A DNA stretch of 64,000 nt from Pseudomonas vanderleydeniana (GTDB lineage: Bacteria; Pseudomonadota; Gammaproteobacteria; Pseudomonadales; Pseudomonadaceae), in contig NZ_CP077093.1 of the NCBI RefSeq assembly GCF_014268755.2, forward strand, positions 6,694,501-6,758,500, read 5' to 3'. Below, one piece after another: positions 1-8,016 of this stretch (position 1 is the stretch's first letter; the number at the start of each line of letters is the position of its first letter). The notes beneath the pieces are model-generated. The model saw nothing but the letters and a program-made list of their open reading frames with translations. It was not told the DNA's origin and searched no databases. The translations under genes were made by a program, and so were the position numbers.

Positions 1-1752
1 GCCCAGGACCTGCGGCCCGCTGGTGACGAAGCCGACCTTGACCGGGTCGTACACATCCGAACCGGTACTGAACGTCAGCGGGCGCTTGTCCGGGGCCTGC
101 AACAGGTCCCACAGGCTCGGCACCGAGCCGTTGTGCAGGTACGGCGCGCGCATCCAGATGCCATCGGTGGGTGTGTTGCTGTAGCTCTGGGTCTTGCGAT
201 AGGCGCCGAAATCGAACGGGGGTTTCTTGAAGCCGTGGAACGCCTGGACCAGGCCGGTAGTGAACGAGTCCAACCGATGCGGGTCGGTGCCCAGGGTATC
301 GATCGGCACCGTGACCTGGCCGGTGTCGGCCTTGCCGAATGCATGGCAGCCGGCACAGTGGTTGTCCCAGATCGGCTTGCCCTGGGCCACCCGCGCCTGG
401 TCCAGGGCGAATGGCCAGACCGGTGGCCTGGTGCCGAGCAACCAGTTGGTCACCCGGTTGAAACTCTCCGGCAGCACCGATTCCGGCGTCGCCCCCACGG
501 CCATGGCCGCCGCGTAGTTACGCTCGTGGATATTGTTGTTATTGCCGTCCCAGTGCAGATACAGCGACTCGCGCGGCTTCTGGTTCCAGATCTGCGGCAG
601 GTCGACGGTGCCGATGGTCGAGTCATCCGGGAAGCCGAACACCACCATCTTGGTCGGGTTGAAGGTATCGGTGCGCCCCGGCCCTTGGGCCGGCCGCAGC
701 TTCTGCCAGGCATAGGCCTGCTTCTGCTTGAGCAGCGCACTCCTGGCCATCGGAATGATCAGGTAGCGGTTGTACAGTTTCTCGAAGAACCCCAGCTGGA
801 ACCTGGCCTCGATCGCCGCCATCACTGCCTCGGCGGTGAATTTCGGATCACTGGCACAGTCGTAGGCGAACCACTGGAAGGCCTGTAGCTGCAGGGTATT
901 GGCCGGTGCCGTGGGCAATGGCCGGGCAACGTCGCTGGCCGAGGCGCGATAGGAGCCGGTGTGGCACAGGGCGCAGTTGGGCTCGACGGTCGGGTAGCCG
1001 ATCTGCCGCTTGGCCATGCCGATCGGCAGGTCGCGACCGTCCTCGTAGAGAAAACCGAAGGCCTCCCAGCCCGCCCCCGGCCTGGGCATCTTCTCCGGGC
1101 ACATCTGCGGCAGCACGGAAAACAGGTAGTAGGGAATCCGTGCCTCGATGCCCAGGCCGATGGCGGCATACTTGAAATGATCCTCGTCGGCGGCGAATTT
1201 CTCCTCGGGCACCACCCGCAGCATGTTGTACCAGCTCTGGTAGCCGATGAAGCCCAGCACCAACAGGGTGATCAGCAGCCCAACCCGAAAGCCGTGGCGT
1301 TGCCAGCGGACCTCCCAGCCATGGCACCAGGCGTGCCAGCCATCGACCAGCAGGGCCCAGGGTCGGGTGGCGGGTGGGCAGCCCAGGTAGAGCGTGATGC
1401 CCAGCAACAGGAACATGCCCAGGTCACCGTAGAGCATCGGTACGAACACCGAAGGCGTGGTGCTGGTCTGGATCAGGTAGATCCAGAAAACCACGGCGAC
1501 CAGCCGGCTCAACACGCAGAGCCAGGAATGGATCGGGAACCGCCGGGCATCGAAACCCGACGGCATGTAGAACAGGCTGATGCCCACCAGCAGCATGCCG
1601 GCGTTTTCCAGCCAGGGATCCGACAGCACCGGCGGCAGGCCGACCACCGAGGTCAGCAGTGCCGGGGCGAACAGCGCCGGCAGGGCAAACAGCATGTTCA
1701 TCAGGATGCCGAGCCAGATGATGCGTTGGTACCAGCGGATGTAATTGTCCAT
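1..1752 (-). CDS. membrane-anchored di-haem cytochrome c, C-terminus cut by the window edge
   Basis: The frame is open from ATG 1752 to the window edge (584 codons), so the C-terminus is missing. The first ~190 residues are hydrophobic with about four or five membrane segments. A soluble part follows with two c-type haem motifs, CALCH (residues 260-264) and CAGCH (466-470), the second in a cytochrome-peroxidase-like domain. It would sit in the inner membrane facing the periplasm and pass electrons onward. It lies directly downstream of the GMC oxidoreductase on the same strand, so it may accept electrons from that flavoprotein; this is inference. Both haem motifs are in one uninterrupted frame, so no frameshift is present. 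The substrate is unknown. Confidence 0.75.
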   Translation of the reverse strand, partial: MDNYIRWYQRIIWLGILMNMLFALPALFAPALLTSVVGLPPVLSDPWLENAGMLLVGISLFYMPSGFDARRFPIHSWLCVLSRLVAVVFWIYLIQTSTTPSVFVPMLYGDLGMFLLLGITLYLGCPPATRPWALLVDGWHAWCHGWEVRWQRHGFRVGLLITLLVLGFIGYQSWYNMLRVVPEEKFAADEDHFKYAAIGLGIEARIPYYLFSVLPQMCPEKMPRPGAGWEAFGFLYEDGRDLPIGMAKRQIGYPTVEPNCALCHTGSYRASASDVARPLPTAPANTLQLQAFQWFAYDCASDPKFTAEAVMAAIEARFQLGFFEKLYNRYLIIPMARSALLKQKQAYAWQKLRPAQGPGRTDTFNPTKMVVFGFPDDSTIGTVDLPQIWNQKPRESLYLHWDGNNNNIHERNYAAAMAVGATPESVLPESFNRVTNWLLGTRPPVWPFALDQARVAQGKPIWDNHCAGCHAFGKADTGQVTVPIDTLGTDPHRLDSFTTGLVQAFHGFKKPPFDFGAYRKTQSYSNTPTDGIWMRAPYLHNGSVPSLWDLLQAPDKRPLTFSTGSDVYDPVKVGFVTSGPQVLG

Positions 1753-1797
1753 GTCACCCTCTACCTGCAAATCCATTTCCAATCACCGGATCACTGT

Positions 1798-1948
1798 CTG
1801 TGGCTGTGGCTGTGGCTGTGGCGAGCAGGCTTGCCTGCGTTGGGGCGCGCAGCGGCCCTGAAATCGGCTGACGCGAAGCGCCAGGAAAAACGCGCCCAGC
1901 GAATTTGCGGCTGCTGCGCAGCCGAGCGCAGGCAAGCCTGCTCGCCAC
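1798..1948. repeat. REP pair preceded by a (CTGTGG)4 tract
   Basis: Four perfect CTGTGG hexamers (1798-1821) run into a REP-type arm at 1818-1839, whose perfect 22-bp reverse complement lies at 1927-1948. The arms carry the GTGGCGAGC..GCTTGCC core seen at many other places in the window. The pair fills the gap between the cytochrome and the oxidoreductase genes and could fold in a read-through transcript. Confidence 0.85.
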
Positions 1949-1971
1949 GAGTAAACAGCTCGCCAGACTCA

Positions 1972-4900
1972 TCAGCCCAGCGCGGTCTTCTCCAGATGCG
2001 CCAGGATCAGCGGATACACATCGACCACCGCGTCCTTGCCGAACATGCAGTCGATATGGCCGTAGCCGGGCACCACATGGCGGCTGTACAGCTCGGGGCC
2101 GTGCATCTGCACCAGCCGCTCGTAGGTCTTCTCGGTGCTTTGCGGCAGGTAGCACTGGTTGTCGGCACCGCTGATGAAGCAGATCGGCAGATCCAGGCGG
2201 TCGAAATGCGGCATGTAGACATCGTGGCCCTTGAAGTCCACCAGGTGGCCCTTGCGGCAGATCAATGCCAGGTGCTCGAAGGTCTGTATGTTCGACTCGC
2301 CGAACAGCTCGTGCAGGTTGTCGTGCAGGTTCTCGTTGAGGGTGTCGTGCCGGTACAGCGAGGCATACATGAAGGTGATCCGGTGGCAGACCGGGTTGGT
2401 GCAGTAGCCCTGGGCCTCGATCCGCGCATAGGCGTCCAGGGCCTTGTCGTAGAGTTTGTTGAACCAGCTTTCCTTGCTGTCGGCATAGGCGGTCAGCGAC
2501 TTGATCCCCACCGCGTCCAGCACGCCCGGCAGGTGCAGGCCGGCCTTGATCCCGGTTGCCGTGGCCACCACCGTGTCGGCGGCGATCTGCGAGCAGACCA
2601 CCGAGCGTACGCCCTCAAGCCCCGCCAGCAGTGCCATGAAGAAGGTCGTGGCGCCGTAGCAATGGACCACGCACTGCACGTCCGCGGCAGCGGTGGCCTC
2701 ACGGATCTGTGCGATGGCCGCCTTGAAGTCGTACTGGGCGATCTGGTCGCCGTTGCACTCCAGCTTGCTCGCCGGCAGCAGGATGCTGACGCGCAAATCC
2801 AGCAGCCAGACGTCGTAGTCGTGCTTGCACAGGTACTCCAGCAGGTTGGTCTGGATGGTGTCGGTGGAAAAGATATTCGAGCCCACGCCCAGCCCGTGCA
2901 CCAGCATGACCGGGCCCTTGCTGCCGGCCTGGTAGCGGGTCAGGCGCAGTTGCACCTGGTCCTCGGTCTCGAAGAAATGCACGGTGGGCACCGGCGCATC
3001 CAGCGGCCGCTTGTGCCGTGGTGGCGCATCCGGGTTGAAATAGATATCGCCCGCGAACACCCCGCCATAGCTTTCCCAGAGAATCCCGGCGAAGAACTTG
3101 CCGAAGCGCGCCAGGGCGTCGATCCGCTCGCCCTCGTTACGTGCGTTGAGCACCTTCATGGTGGTCATCTGCTTGGCGAAATCGGCCGGCTCGATGTGCA
3201 TGACCCCGGAGCCGATCACTGCACCGGTCTTGTCCGGGCCCTGGTAGAGCGTGACGTAGAGGGTGCTGGTATCGGGCCAGATATTGAGCAGGCCGTGGTC
3301 CTCGGGGACGCTCTTGAAGGCGCTGAAGTAATAGTCGCGACCGTCCTCGGCGGTCAGTTTCATGTCGTAGTTCATGTGCCGTACGCCGACCTGCGGCTCA
3401 TACTGCTCGAACAGGTTGAACACGCCGTTGCTGGCGGTCAGCGGAGACGGCGACAGCGCGGGAGCATCGAGGGTGCCGACCAGGGTCGCGGCATGCCCGG
3501 GCTCCTTGATCAGCCGGTCGAGATCGTTCGCAGTGATGGTCAGGGTGAACTCGATGGGCGAATTCTGCGCCTCGCCGCTTTTCGCCGCGGCCTGGTACAC
3601 CCCCAGGTCGGTCCCCTGGGGCTGGGTGAAGTCCCGGGAGAAATAGCCTTTCATGGTCTCGGTGAACTGCACGCCGAGGGTTGGCGCAACGACCGGCTGC
3701 CGCGGTGCCGAGGGCAGGCTGTAGTCGATGGTCCAGCCGCGATCGGCGGCCAGCAGGTTCATGTTGCGCTCGCTGACCGCCGAAATGGTCAACAGCGGAT
3801 TGACCGCCAGGGACGTCGGAATCACCGCGCCGTCGGCCACGTACAGCCCCGGGTACACCTCGCTGCCGGTGGCCGCGCTGAACACCTGGCCCTTGTGGTT
3901 GACCACGCCCTGCCCGGCATCCTCGCCCATCACGCAACCGCCCAGGGGGTGCACCGAGACGATGCTGTGGCGCAACAGTGGGGTCCAGATCGGGTTCGGT
4001 ACCCAGACCCCGCCCAGGGCCCGGGTCGACTGGTGCAGGCGCTCGTTGCCCAGCTTGAAGTTCTCCTGTTCGCCGACGCCCGGCCAGTCGATGCGCAACT
4101 GGTCCTTGTCATCGAGCACCATGCGCCCCTTGCCGTCGTCATGGCTCATGATCAGGTAGGTCTGCATGTTGTGCAGCGCGCCATGATAGGGCCCGCGCAC
4201 GAAGCTCTCGGCTTCGCGGGCCTTGTAGTGCAACTCGGCGCTGACGCCCTTCTCGGTCGGCTCGCCGACCAGTTCGGCGAAGCCGGCCATCGCCGGCACC
4301 ATGGGCCGTCCCAGCGCACCCGGGATCGAGCCCTCCTCGATGACCATGCGGCTGCGCCAGTCACCGTCGCCACGCAGATCGATGATCGAGGTGATGCAGG
4401 GTCCGACCGGCTGCAGGTCCTTGGCCGAATGGGCGCCGAAGCCGATACCGTTGATGACCTGCCCGCAATTGTGACCGAAACCGAGGATGTCGCCGTTGCC
4501 GCTCATGTGCTCGCCGAGCTGGTCGGAGAGTTGCAGGCCCTTGTTGCGCGAACGCAGCAGGATCTCCGTGGAACCCAGGGTTCCGGCAGACACCACGACG
4601 ATGCCGGCCTTGACGAACAGGGTCGGCGCGGAAAATTTCTCCCGGCCGCTGTCCAGGAACTGGAAGTGCACGATCCAACCCTCGCCGTCACGCTCCAGGT
4701 AACGCACCTCGGCCTGGCAGAAGATCTCGGCGCCATGATTCCAGGCGTCCGGCAGGTAGTTCATCAGGGTGGTGTTCTTGGCCTTGTTGTTGCACCCCGA
4801 GACGCAATCGCCACAGTGGTTGCACGGCAGTTGCTCGACCCCGACGTGATTGAGGTTGCCGGGCAGCGGGTCAAAGGTCACGTTGATCGGCGGGGTATAG

Positions 4901-5424
4901 AAATGCGCCTGCTCCTCGAGAAAGTCCGCCGACTTGCGGTTGGCATCCAGCTTGGCCAACGCCGGTGCCGAAGCCGGATACGGGTTGGGCTTGAGCATCT
5001 CGCGGGCCCGTGCATAACCATCGGCCAGCAGCGTGTCACGGTGCTCGCGCACCGCCCGGGGCCAGCGCGGGTCATCGAAAACCCCCGGTGTCGGTTCCAG
5101 GGACACGTTGGCGTTGATCAGTGAGGTGCCACCCAGCCCGCACCCCACCACCACGTTCTGCTGGGCATTGACGTGCAGGTCGTACAGCCCGGTACGCGAA
5201 CCGATATGGCCGTCCGGGTCATGCACCTGCAACTCCTCCGTCGCCGCGATCATGGTGTTGGGGTACTCGCCCGGACGGATCTCCCGCCCGCGTTCGAGCA
5301 GGCAGACGCTCCTGCCGGCGCGAGCCAGGCGCGAGGCGGCAATGCCGCCGCCATAGCCGGAACCGATCACGATGACGTCGTAGTGCTCCTTGATGCCACT
5401 GATGGGCGTGGAAATCCGGGTCAT
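1972..5424 (-). CDS. GMC oxidoreductase (cholesterol-oxidase-like) fused to an alpha/beta hydrolase
   Basis: A protein of 1150 aa. Residues ~15-45 hold the FAD-binding Rossmann motif (VIGSGYGGG). A Cys-rich CNHCGDCVSGC segment lies near residue 200, and the GMC C-terminal motif HPLGGCVMG near 490. The last ~310 residues are an alpha/beta hydrolase with an oxyanion stretch (LVHGLGVGS), nucleophile elbow VHCYGA (Cys922) and a catalytic-type His near 1123 (GYGHID). The nucleophile is Cys instead of Ser. ATG 5424 is preferred to the in-frame ATG 5430 because AGAGG sits 8 nt upstream of it but only 2 nt from the other. The enzyme probably oxidises a sterol-like or other hydrophobic alcohol and then hydrolyses or transfers an acyl product; the substrate cannot be read from sequence. 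The cytochrome c gene follows. Confidence 0.85.
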   Translation of the reverse strand: MTRISTPISGIKEHYDVIVIGSGYGGGIAASRLARAGRSVCLLERGREIRPGEYPNTMIAATEELQVHDPDGHIGSRTGLYDLHVNAQQNVVVGCGLGGTSLINANVSLEPTPGVFDDPRWPRAVREHRDTLLADGYARAREMLKPNPYPASAPALAKLDANRKSADFLEEQAHFYTPPINVTFDPLPGNLNHVGVEQLPCNHCGDCVSGCNNKAKNTTLMNYLPDAWNHGAEIFCQAEVRYLERDGEGWIVHFQFLDSGREKFSAPTLFVKAGIVVVSAGTLGSTEILLRSRNKGLQLSDQLGEHMSGNGDILGFGHNCGQVINGIGFGAHSAKDLQPVGPCITSIIDLRGDGDWRSRMVIEEGSIPGALGRPMVPAMAGFAELVGEPTEKGVSAELHYKAREAESFVRGPYHGALHNMQTYLIMSHDDGKGRMVLDDKDQLRIDWPGVGEQENFKLGNERLHQSTRALGGVWVPNPIWTPLLRHSIVSVHPLGGCVMGEDAGQGVVNHKGQVFSAATGSEVYPGLYVADGAVIPTSLAVNPLLTISAVSERNMNLLAADRGWTIDYSLPSAPRQPVVAPTLGVQFTETMKGYFSRDFTQPQGTDLGVYQAAAKSGEAQNSPIEFTLTITANDLDRLIKEPGHAATLVGTLDAPALSPSPLTASNGVFNLFEQYEPQVGVRHMNYDMKLTAEDGRDYYFSAFKSVPEDHGLLNIWPDTSTLYVTLYQGPDKTGAVIGSGVMHIEPADFAKQMTTMKVLNARNEGERIDALARFGKFFAGILWESYGGVFAGDIYFNPDAPPRHKRPLDAPVPTVHFFETEDQVQLRLTRYQAGSKGPVMLVHGLGVGSNIFSTDTIQTNLLEYLCKHDYDVWLLDLRVSILLPASKLECNGDQIAQYDFKAAIAQIREATAAADVQCVVHCYGATTFFMALLAGLEGVRSVVCSQIAADTVVATATGIKAGLHLPGVLDAVGIKSLTAYADSKESWFNKLYDKALDAYARIEAQGYCTNPVCHRITFMYASLYRHDTLNENLHDNLHELFGESNIQTFEHLALICRKGHLVDFKGHDVYMPHFDRLDLPICFISGADNQCYLPQSTEKTYERLVQMHGPELYSRHVVPGYGHIDCMFGKDAVVDVYPLILAHLEKTALG

Positions 5425-5782
5425 GGTCATTTCCTCTCAGGGTCCAGGCCAGACCGCTCTGCGGTGGTCGCAACCGGGACAAACGGTGATGCAGCGGGCG
5501 AACGCGCACGCAGACTCGGCGTGCGGGCAACGATGGACTGGATGGGCCGCCGGAACAGGCGCTATAGCCGCGCGCGCTGGTTGACCGCGTGGCGATGAAT
5601 ACGTCGGGGAATCAGGGCGCAAGCTTCGACACTCCGGGAGGAGCGCGGCGGCGGACAATAGGCGAATCGGCGACCCATCAAGCGTTCTCCCTGAACCTGG
5701 TATGGATACGGATAAGGTTGTGTCCTTGTGCCATGAGTGAAGACTTTGGCCAGAGGGGTGTCAATGAACAGCCTTAGAACTG
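5425..5782. other. gene-free stretch upstream of the oxidoreductase
   Basis: No convincing coding region is seen. The part next to 5424 contains the Shine-Dalgarno of the oxidoreductase gene and presumably its promoter. I could not pick out a promoter with confidence. Confidence 0.5.
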
Positions 5783-6430
5783 TATGAAATTTGATCTATA
5801 GCGCTGAATGCTATGTAAACCGGGGCCTGCAACGCTTGGCGAACAACTTATCCACAAAGCGACCCACAGTAAATGTGGGAAAGTGCCGGTTTTACCCCCC
5901 CTTTTACCGGGTGAATCTGAATAAAATCCGTGACTTATCCAAAAGGACCGGTTTCGCCAGCCATTGATCGTTTTTTGACCAAAACTCTGCAAGCCATGTA
6001 TTCATGGGCCTGTAGAGGATGGCAAACATCTTATCCACAGAAAGGCCAACAGACTTTGTGCGCAAGTGGCAAACATTGCCGTGCGACTGTGGAAAACCGC
6101 TGGAAACCGTGAAGAACCACGTACTCAGCTGCTTCAGCTGGAGAAAAAGCCACTTTCGATCATTTTTTGATCAACACTCTGAAAGCCTTGTGAAACAAGG
6201 CCTGCACCCGATAGCGAACAACTTATCCACAAAAGCGCCAACAGACTTTGTTGAAAACCCAACGGCCGAGCCCACCTCCCCACGCGCTTTATCCACACAA
6301 AAAAGCCAATAAAAACCGCCGCTTACGCTGATCATTTTTCGTACGGTGGTCTACAGGCGTTTATCTGCGCGGGCTGTAGCGATGCGCGAACACGTTATCC
6401 ACAGATCGGCCAACAGTCTCTGTGGACACT
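5783..6430 (+). promoter_or_regulatory. tandem DnaA-box array (four degenerate ~180-bp units)
   Basis: Five perfect TTATCCACA boxes lie in the same orientation at 5848-5856, 6031-6039, 6223-6231, 6289-6297 and 6395-6403. A consensus box (TTTTCCACA) is on the other strand at 6088-6096. Four of the five boxes belong to repeat units with starts near 5783, 5966, 6158 and 6330. In the last three units a GATC followed by a T-run lies exactly 65 bp before the box. Each box is preceded by a CRAACA-like stretch and followed 9 bp later by ACAG and then a TGTG/TGTGG half-box in inverted orientation. Local A+T is higher than in the neighbours. No dnaA, dnaN, rpmH or rep gene is nearby, so this is not the usual origin. 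A DnaA titration or reactivation site (datA/DARS-like) is an inference. Confidence 0.8.
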
Positions 6431-6564
6431 TGCATCAATCGACGGGCTGACTGCCATGCCCGGAGTTTCAGCTACACTCCTTGGCACAGCGCGCCATGTT
6501 CTTGCAGTAAAGGTGTCTTGGCCTGACGCATTTACTCGAGGATATCCAGCATGGTGCGATTCCC

Positions 6565-7074
6565 ATGTGGCCGCTTCCGCTCTCTCGCGTAGCGACCAGC
6601 CGCCTGCCCAGCGCCGGCTTCACCCTGATCGAGCTGCTGCTCACCCTGGCCCTGCTGGCGACCCTGGCGACGGTGGCCTATCCGCTGACCACGCTGATCG
6701 GCACGCGCGAGCGCGAACTCGAGTTGCAACGCTCTCTGCGGGAAATCCGCCGCGCCATCGACGCGTACAAGGAGGCGACCGAGGACGGCCGCGTCGACAA
6801 GGCCCTGGTCGCCAGCGGTTATCCACCGACCCTCGCGGTGCTGGCTGAAGGTGTGGTCGACAAGCGCGATCCCACCGGTGGAAAAATCCATTTCCTGCGG
6901 CGCATCCCCCGCGACCCGCTCTGCGAATGCCCGGACCAGCCGCCGGAGAAAACCTGGCGCCTGCGCAGCTACCGCAGCAGTGCCGAGGCTCCAGCCGAGG
7001 GCGAGGACGTCTTCGATGTCTCATCGGGCAGCGCCAAGGAGGGCCTCAATGGCATTCCCTACAGCGCCTGGTAG
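6565..7074 (+). CDS. type II secretion pseudopilin (first of three)
   Basis: A 169-aa protein with a prepilin-peptidase signature GFTLIELL at residues ~18-25, followed by one hydrophobic helix and a polar globular part. The prepilin peptidase (not in this window) would cut after the Gly, and the mature protein would join the pseudopilus that pushes substrate through the secretin. The start at 6565 has no strong Shine-Dalgarno, but no better in-frame start keeps the leader. It opens the secretion cluster directly after the DnaA-box array and overlaps the next gene by 26 bp. Whether it plays a GspH, I or other minor role cannot be decided. Confidence 0.8.
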   Translation: MWPLPLSRVATSRLPSAGFTLIELLLTLALLATLATVAYPLTTLIGTRERELELQRSLREIRRAIDAYKEATEDGRVDKALVASGYPPTLAVLAEGVVDKRDPTGGKIHFLRRIPRDPLCECPDQPPEKTWRLRSYRSSAEAPAEGEDVFDVSSGSAKEGLNGIPYSAW

Positions 7075-7432
7075 ACGCCGCGGCTTCACCCTGATCGAGC
7101 TGCTGGTGGTGATGGCGATCATCGCCACGCTGATGACCCTGGTGATGCCGCAGTACTTTCGCCAGCACACCAAGGCCCAGGAAACCGTGTTGCGCCACAA
7201 CCTGGTGTCGATCCGCCAGGCACTGGACCACTACCGGGAGGACAAGGGCAAGTATCCGGACGCTCTCGACGAACTGGTCAGCGGCCGCTACCTGCGCGAG
7301 GTTCCACGGGACCCGCTGACCGGACGCAGCGATACCTGGCAGTTGCAGCACGACGAGGACAGCGGCATCGGTGACGTGCACAGCGGTGCGCCCGGACGCG
7401 GTGTGGATGGAACCGACTATGGCAACTGGTGA
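7049..7432 (+). CDS. type II secretion pseudopilin (GspG-like, second of three)
   Basis: A 127-aa protein. ATG 7049 is chosen because AAGGAGG lies 6 nt upstream and the short basic leader (MAFPTAPGRRR) ends at the cleavage motif GFTLIELLVV. A single N-terminal helix precedes a compact domain with the YREDKGKYPDALDEL and PRDPLTG segments typical of GspG-type pseudopilins. It overlaps the preceding gene by 26 bp and the next by 14 bp, which points to translational coupling. It is shorter than, and distinct from, the GspG encoded at 9856. Confidence 0.8.
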   Translation: MAFPTAPGRRRGFTLIELLVVMAIIATLMTLVMPQYFRQHTKAQETVLRHNLVSIRQALDHYREDKGKYPDALDELVSGRYLREVPRDPLTGRSDTWQLQHDEDSGIGDVHSGAPGRGVDGTDYGNW

Positions 7433-7910
7433 CCGCGGAGTGACCCACAGCCAGCATGGCGCCGTGTTCATGGGCCTGCTGGTCGCGGTGGCGGTCATCG
7501 CCGTGCTGATGCTGGAAACCGGCACGCTCTGGTCGACCCTGTTGCGTCGCGAGCGCGAGGCCCAGTTGCTGGCCCAGGGCGAGGAGATCCGCCGGGCCAT
7601 CGGCCGCTACTACGAAGCCGGCGGCTTGTACCCGAAGTCCCTCGACGACCTGCTGCTGGACCGGCGCCAGCCAACGGTCCGGCGCTACCTGCGACGGGCC
7701 TACCAAGACCCGCTTCAGGTCGGTGCCGAGTGGGGCATCATCGCCGGCCCCGGCGAAACCGTCATGGGCCTCTACAGCCAGGCGCCGGGGCAGCCGCTCA
7801 AGCAGGGCAATTTCCGCCAGGGCCAGGAAAGTTTCAGCGGGCAAGGCAGTTATCAGGGGTGGCAGTTTCTGTACCGGCCTGGACAGAGTAACCCTCCAAA
7901 AGGAACGTAG
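7419..7910 (+). CDS. atypical pseudopilin-like membrane protein (third of three)
   Basis: A 163-aa protein from ATG 7419. The N-terminus has the shape of a pseudopilin, with a short leader, one hydrophobic helix (VFMGLLVAVAVIAVLMLE) and a globular part containing GLYPKSLDDLL and YQDPL, as in GspG relatives. The usual GFTLIE motif is replaced by HGAVFMGLL, without the Glu at position +5. It may therefore be a minor tip pseudopilin (GspK-like proteins also lack Glu5) or be processed differently. A weak hairpin at 7905-7919 overlaps the gene end, and the LPMO gene begins 107 bp downstream. Confidence 0.65.
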   Translation: MATGDRGVTHSQHGAVFMGLLVAVAVIAVLMLETGTLWSTLLRREREAQLLAQGEEIRRAIGRYYEAGGLYPKSLDDLLLDRRQPTVRRYLRRAYQDPLQVGAEWGIIAGPGETVMGLYSQAPGQPLKQGNFRQGQESFSGQGSYQGWQFLYRPGQSNPPKGT

Positions 7911-8016
7911 AACCTACGTGGGAGGTGCACATGCCAGGTCACCCATTCAGTCGTTGAGTGAAAACCAGGCCTCGACCGGTTCGGGGCGTTTTTCCAATTC
8001 GAATAGAGACTGAACC

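Noticed and set aside
848..1327. Possible frameshift in the cytochrome c gene, suggested by fragments in other frames.
   Set aside because: Both haem motifs lie in the single frame that starts at ATG 1752, and no stop interrupts it inside the window.
961..5124. A 1387-codon open frame antisense to the GMC-hydrolase fusion gene.
   Set aside because: It is the mirror of a high-GC gene read in a frame poor in stops. Its product is full of His, Gln and Arg runs with no domain, and it also crosses the cytochrome gene and a REP pair.
5589..6312. Short open frames in the region between 5.4 and 6.5 kb.
   Set aside because: No Shine-Dalgarno, no recognisable product, and their frames run through the repeated DnaA-box units.
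5783..6430. Reading the DnaA-box array as the chromosomal oriC or a plasmid origin.
   Set aside because: No dnaA, dnaN, rpmH, gidA, parAB or rep gene is near, and the flanking genes are ordinary chromosomal ones. A regulatory or titration role is more likely.
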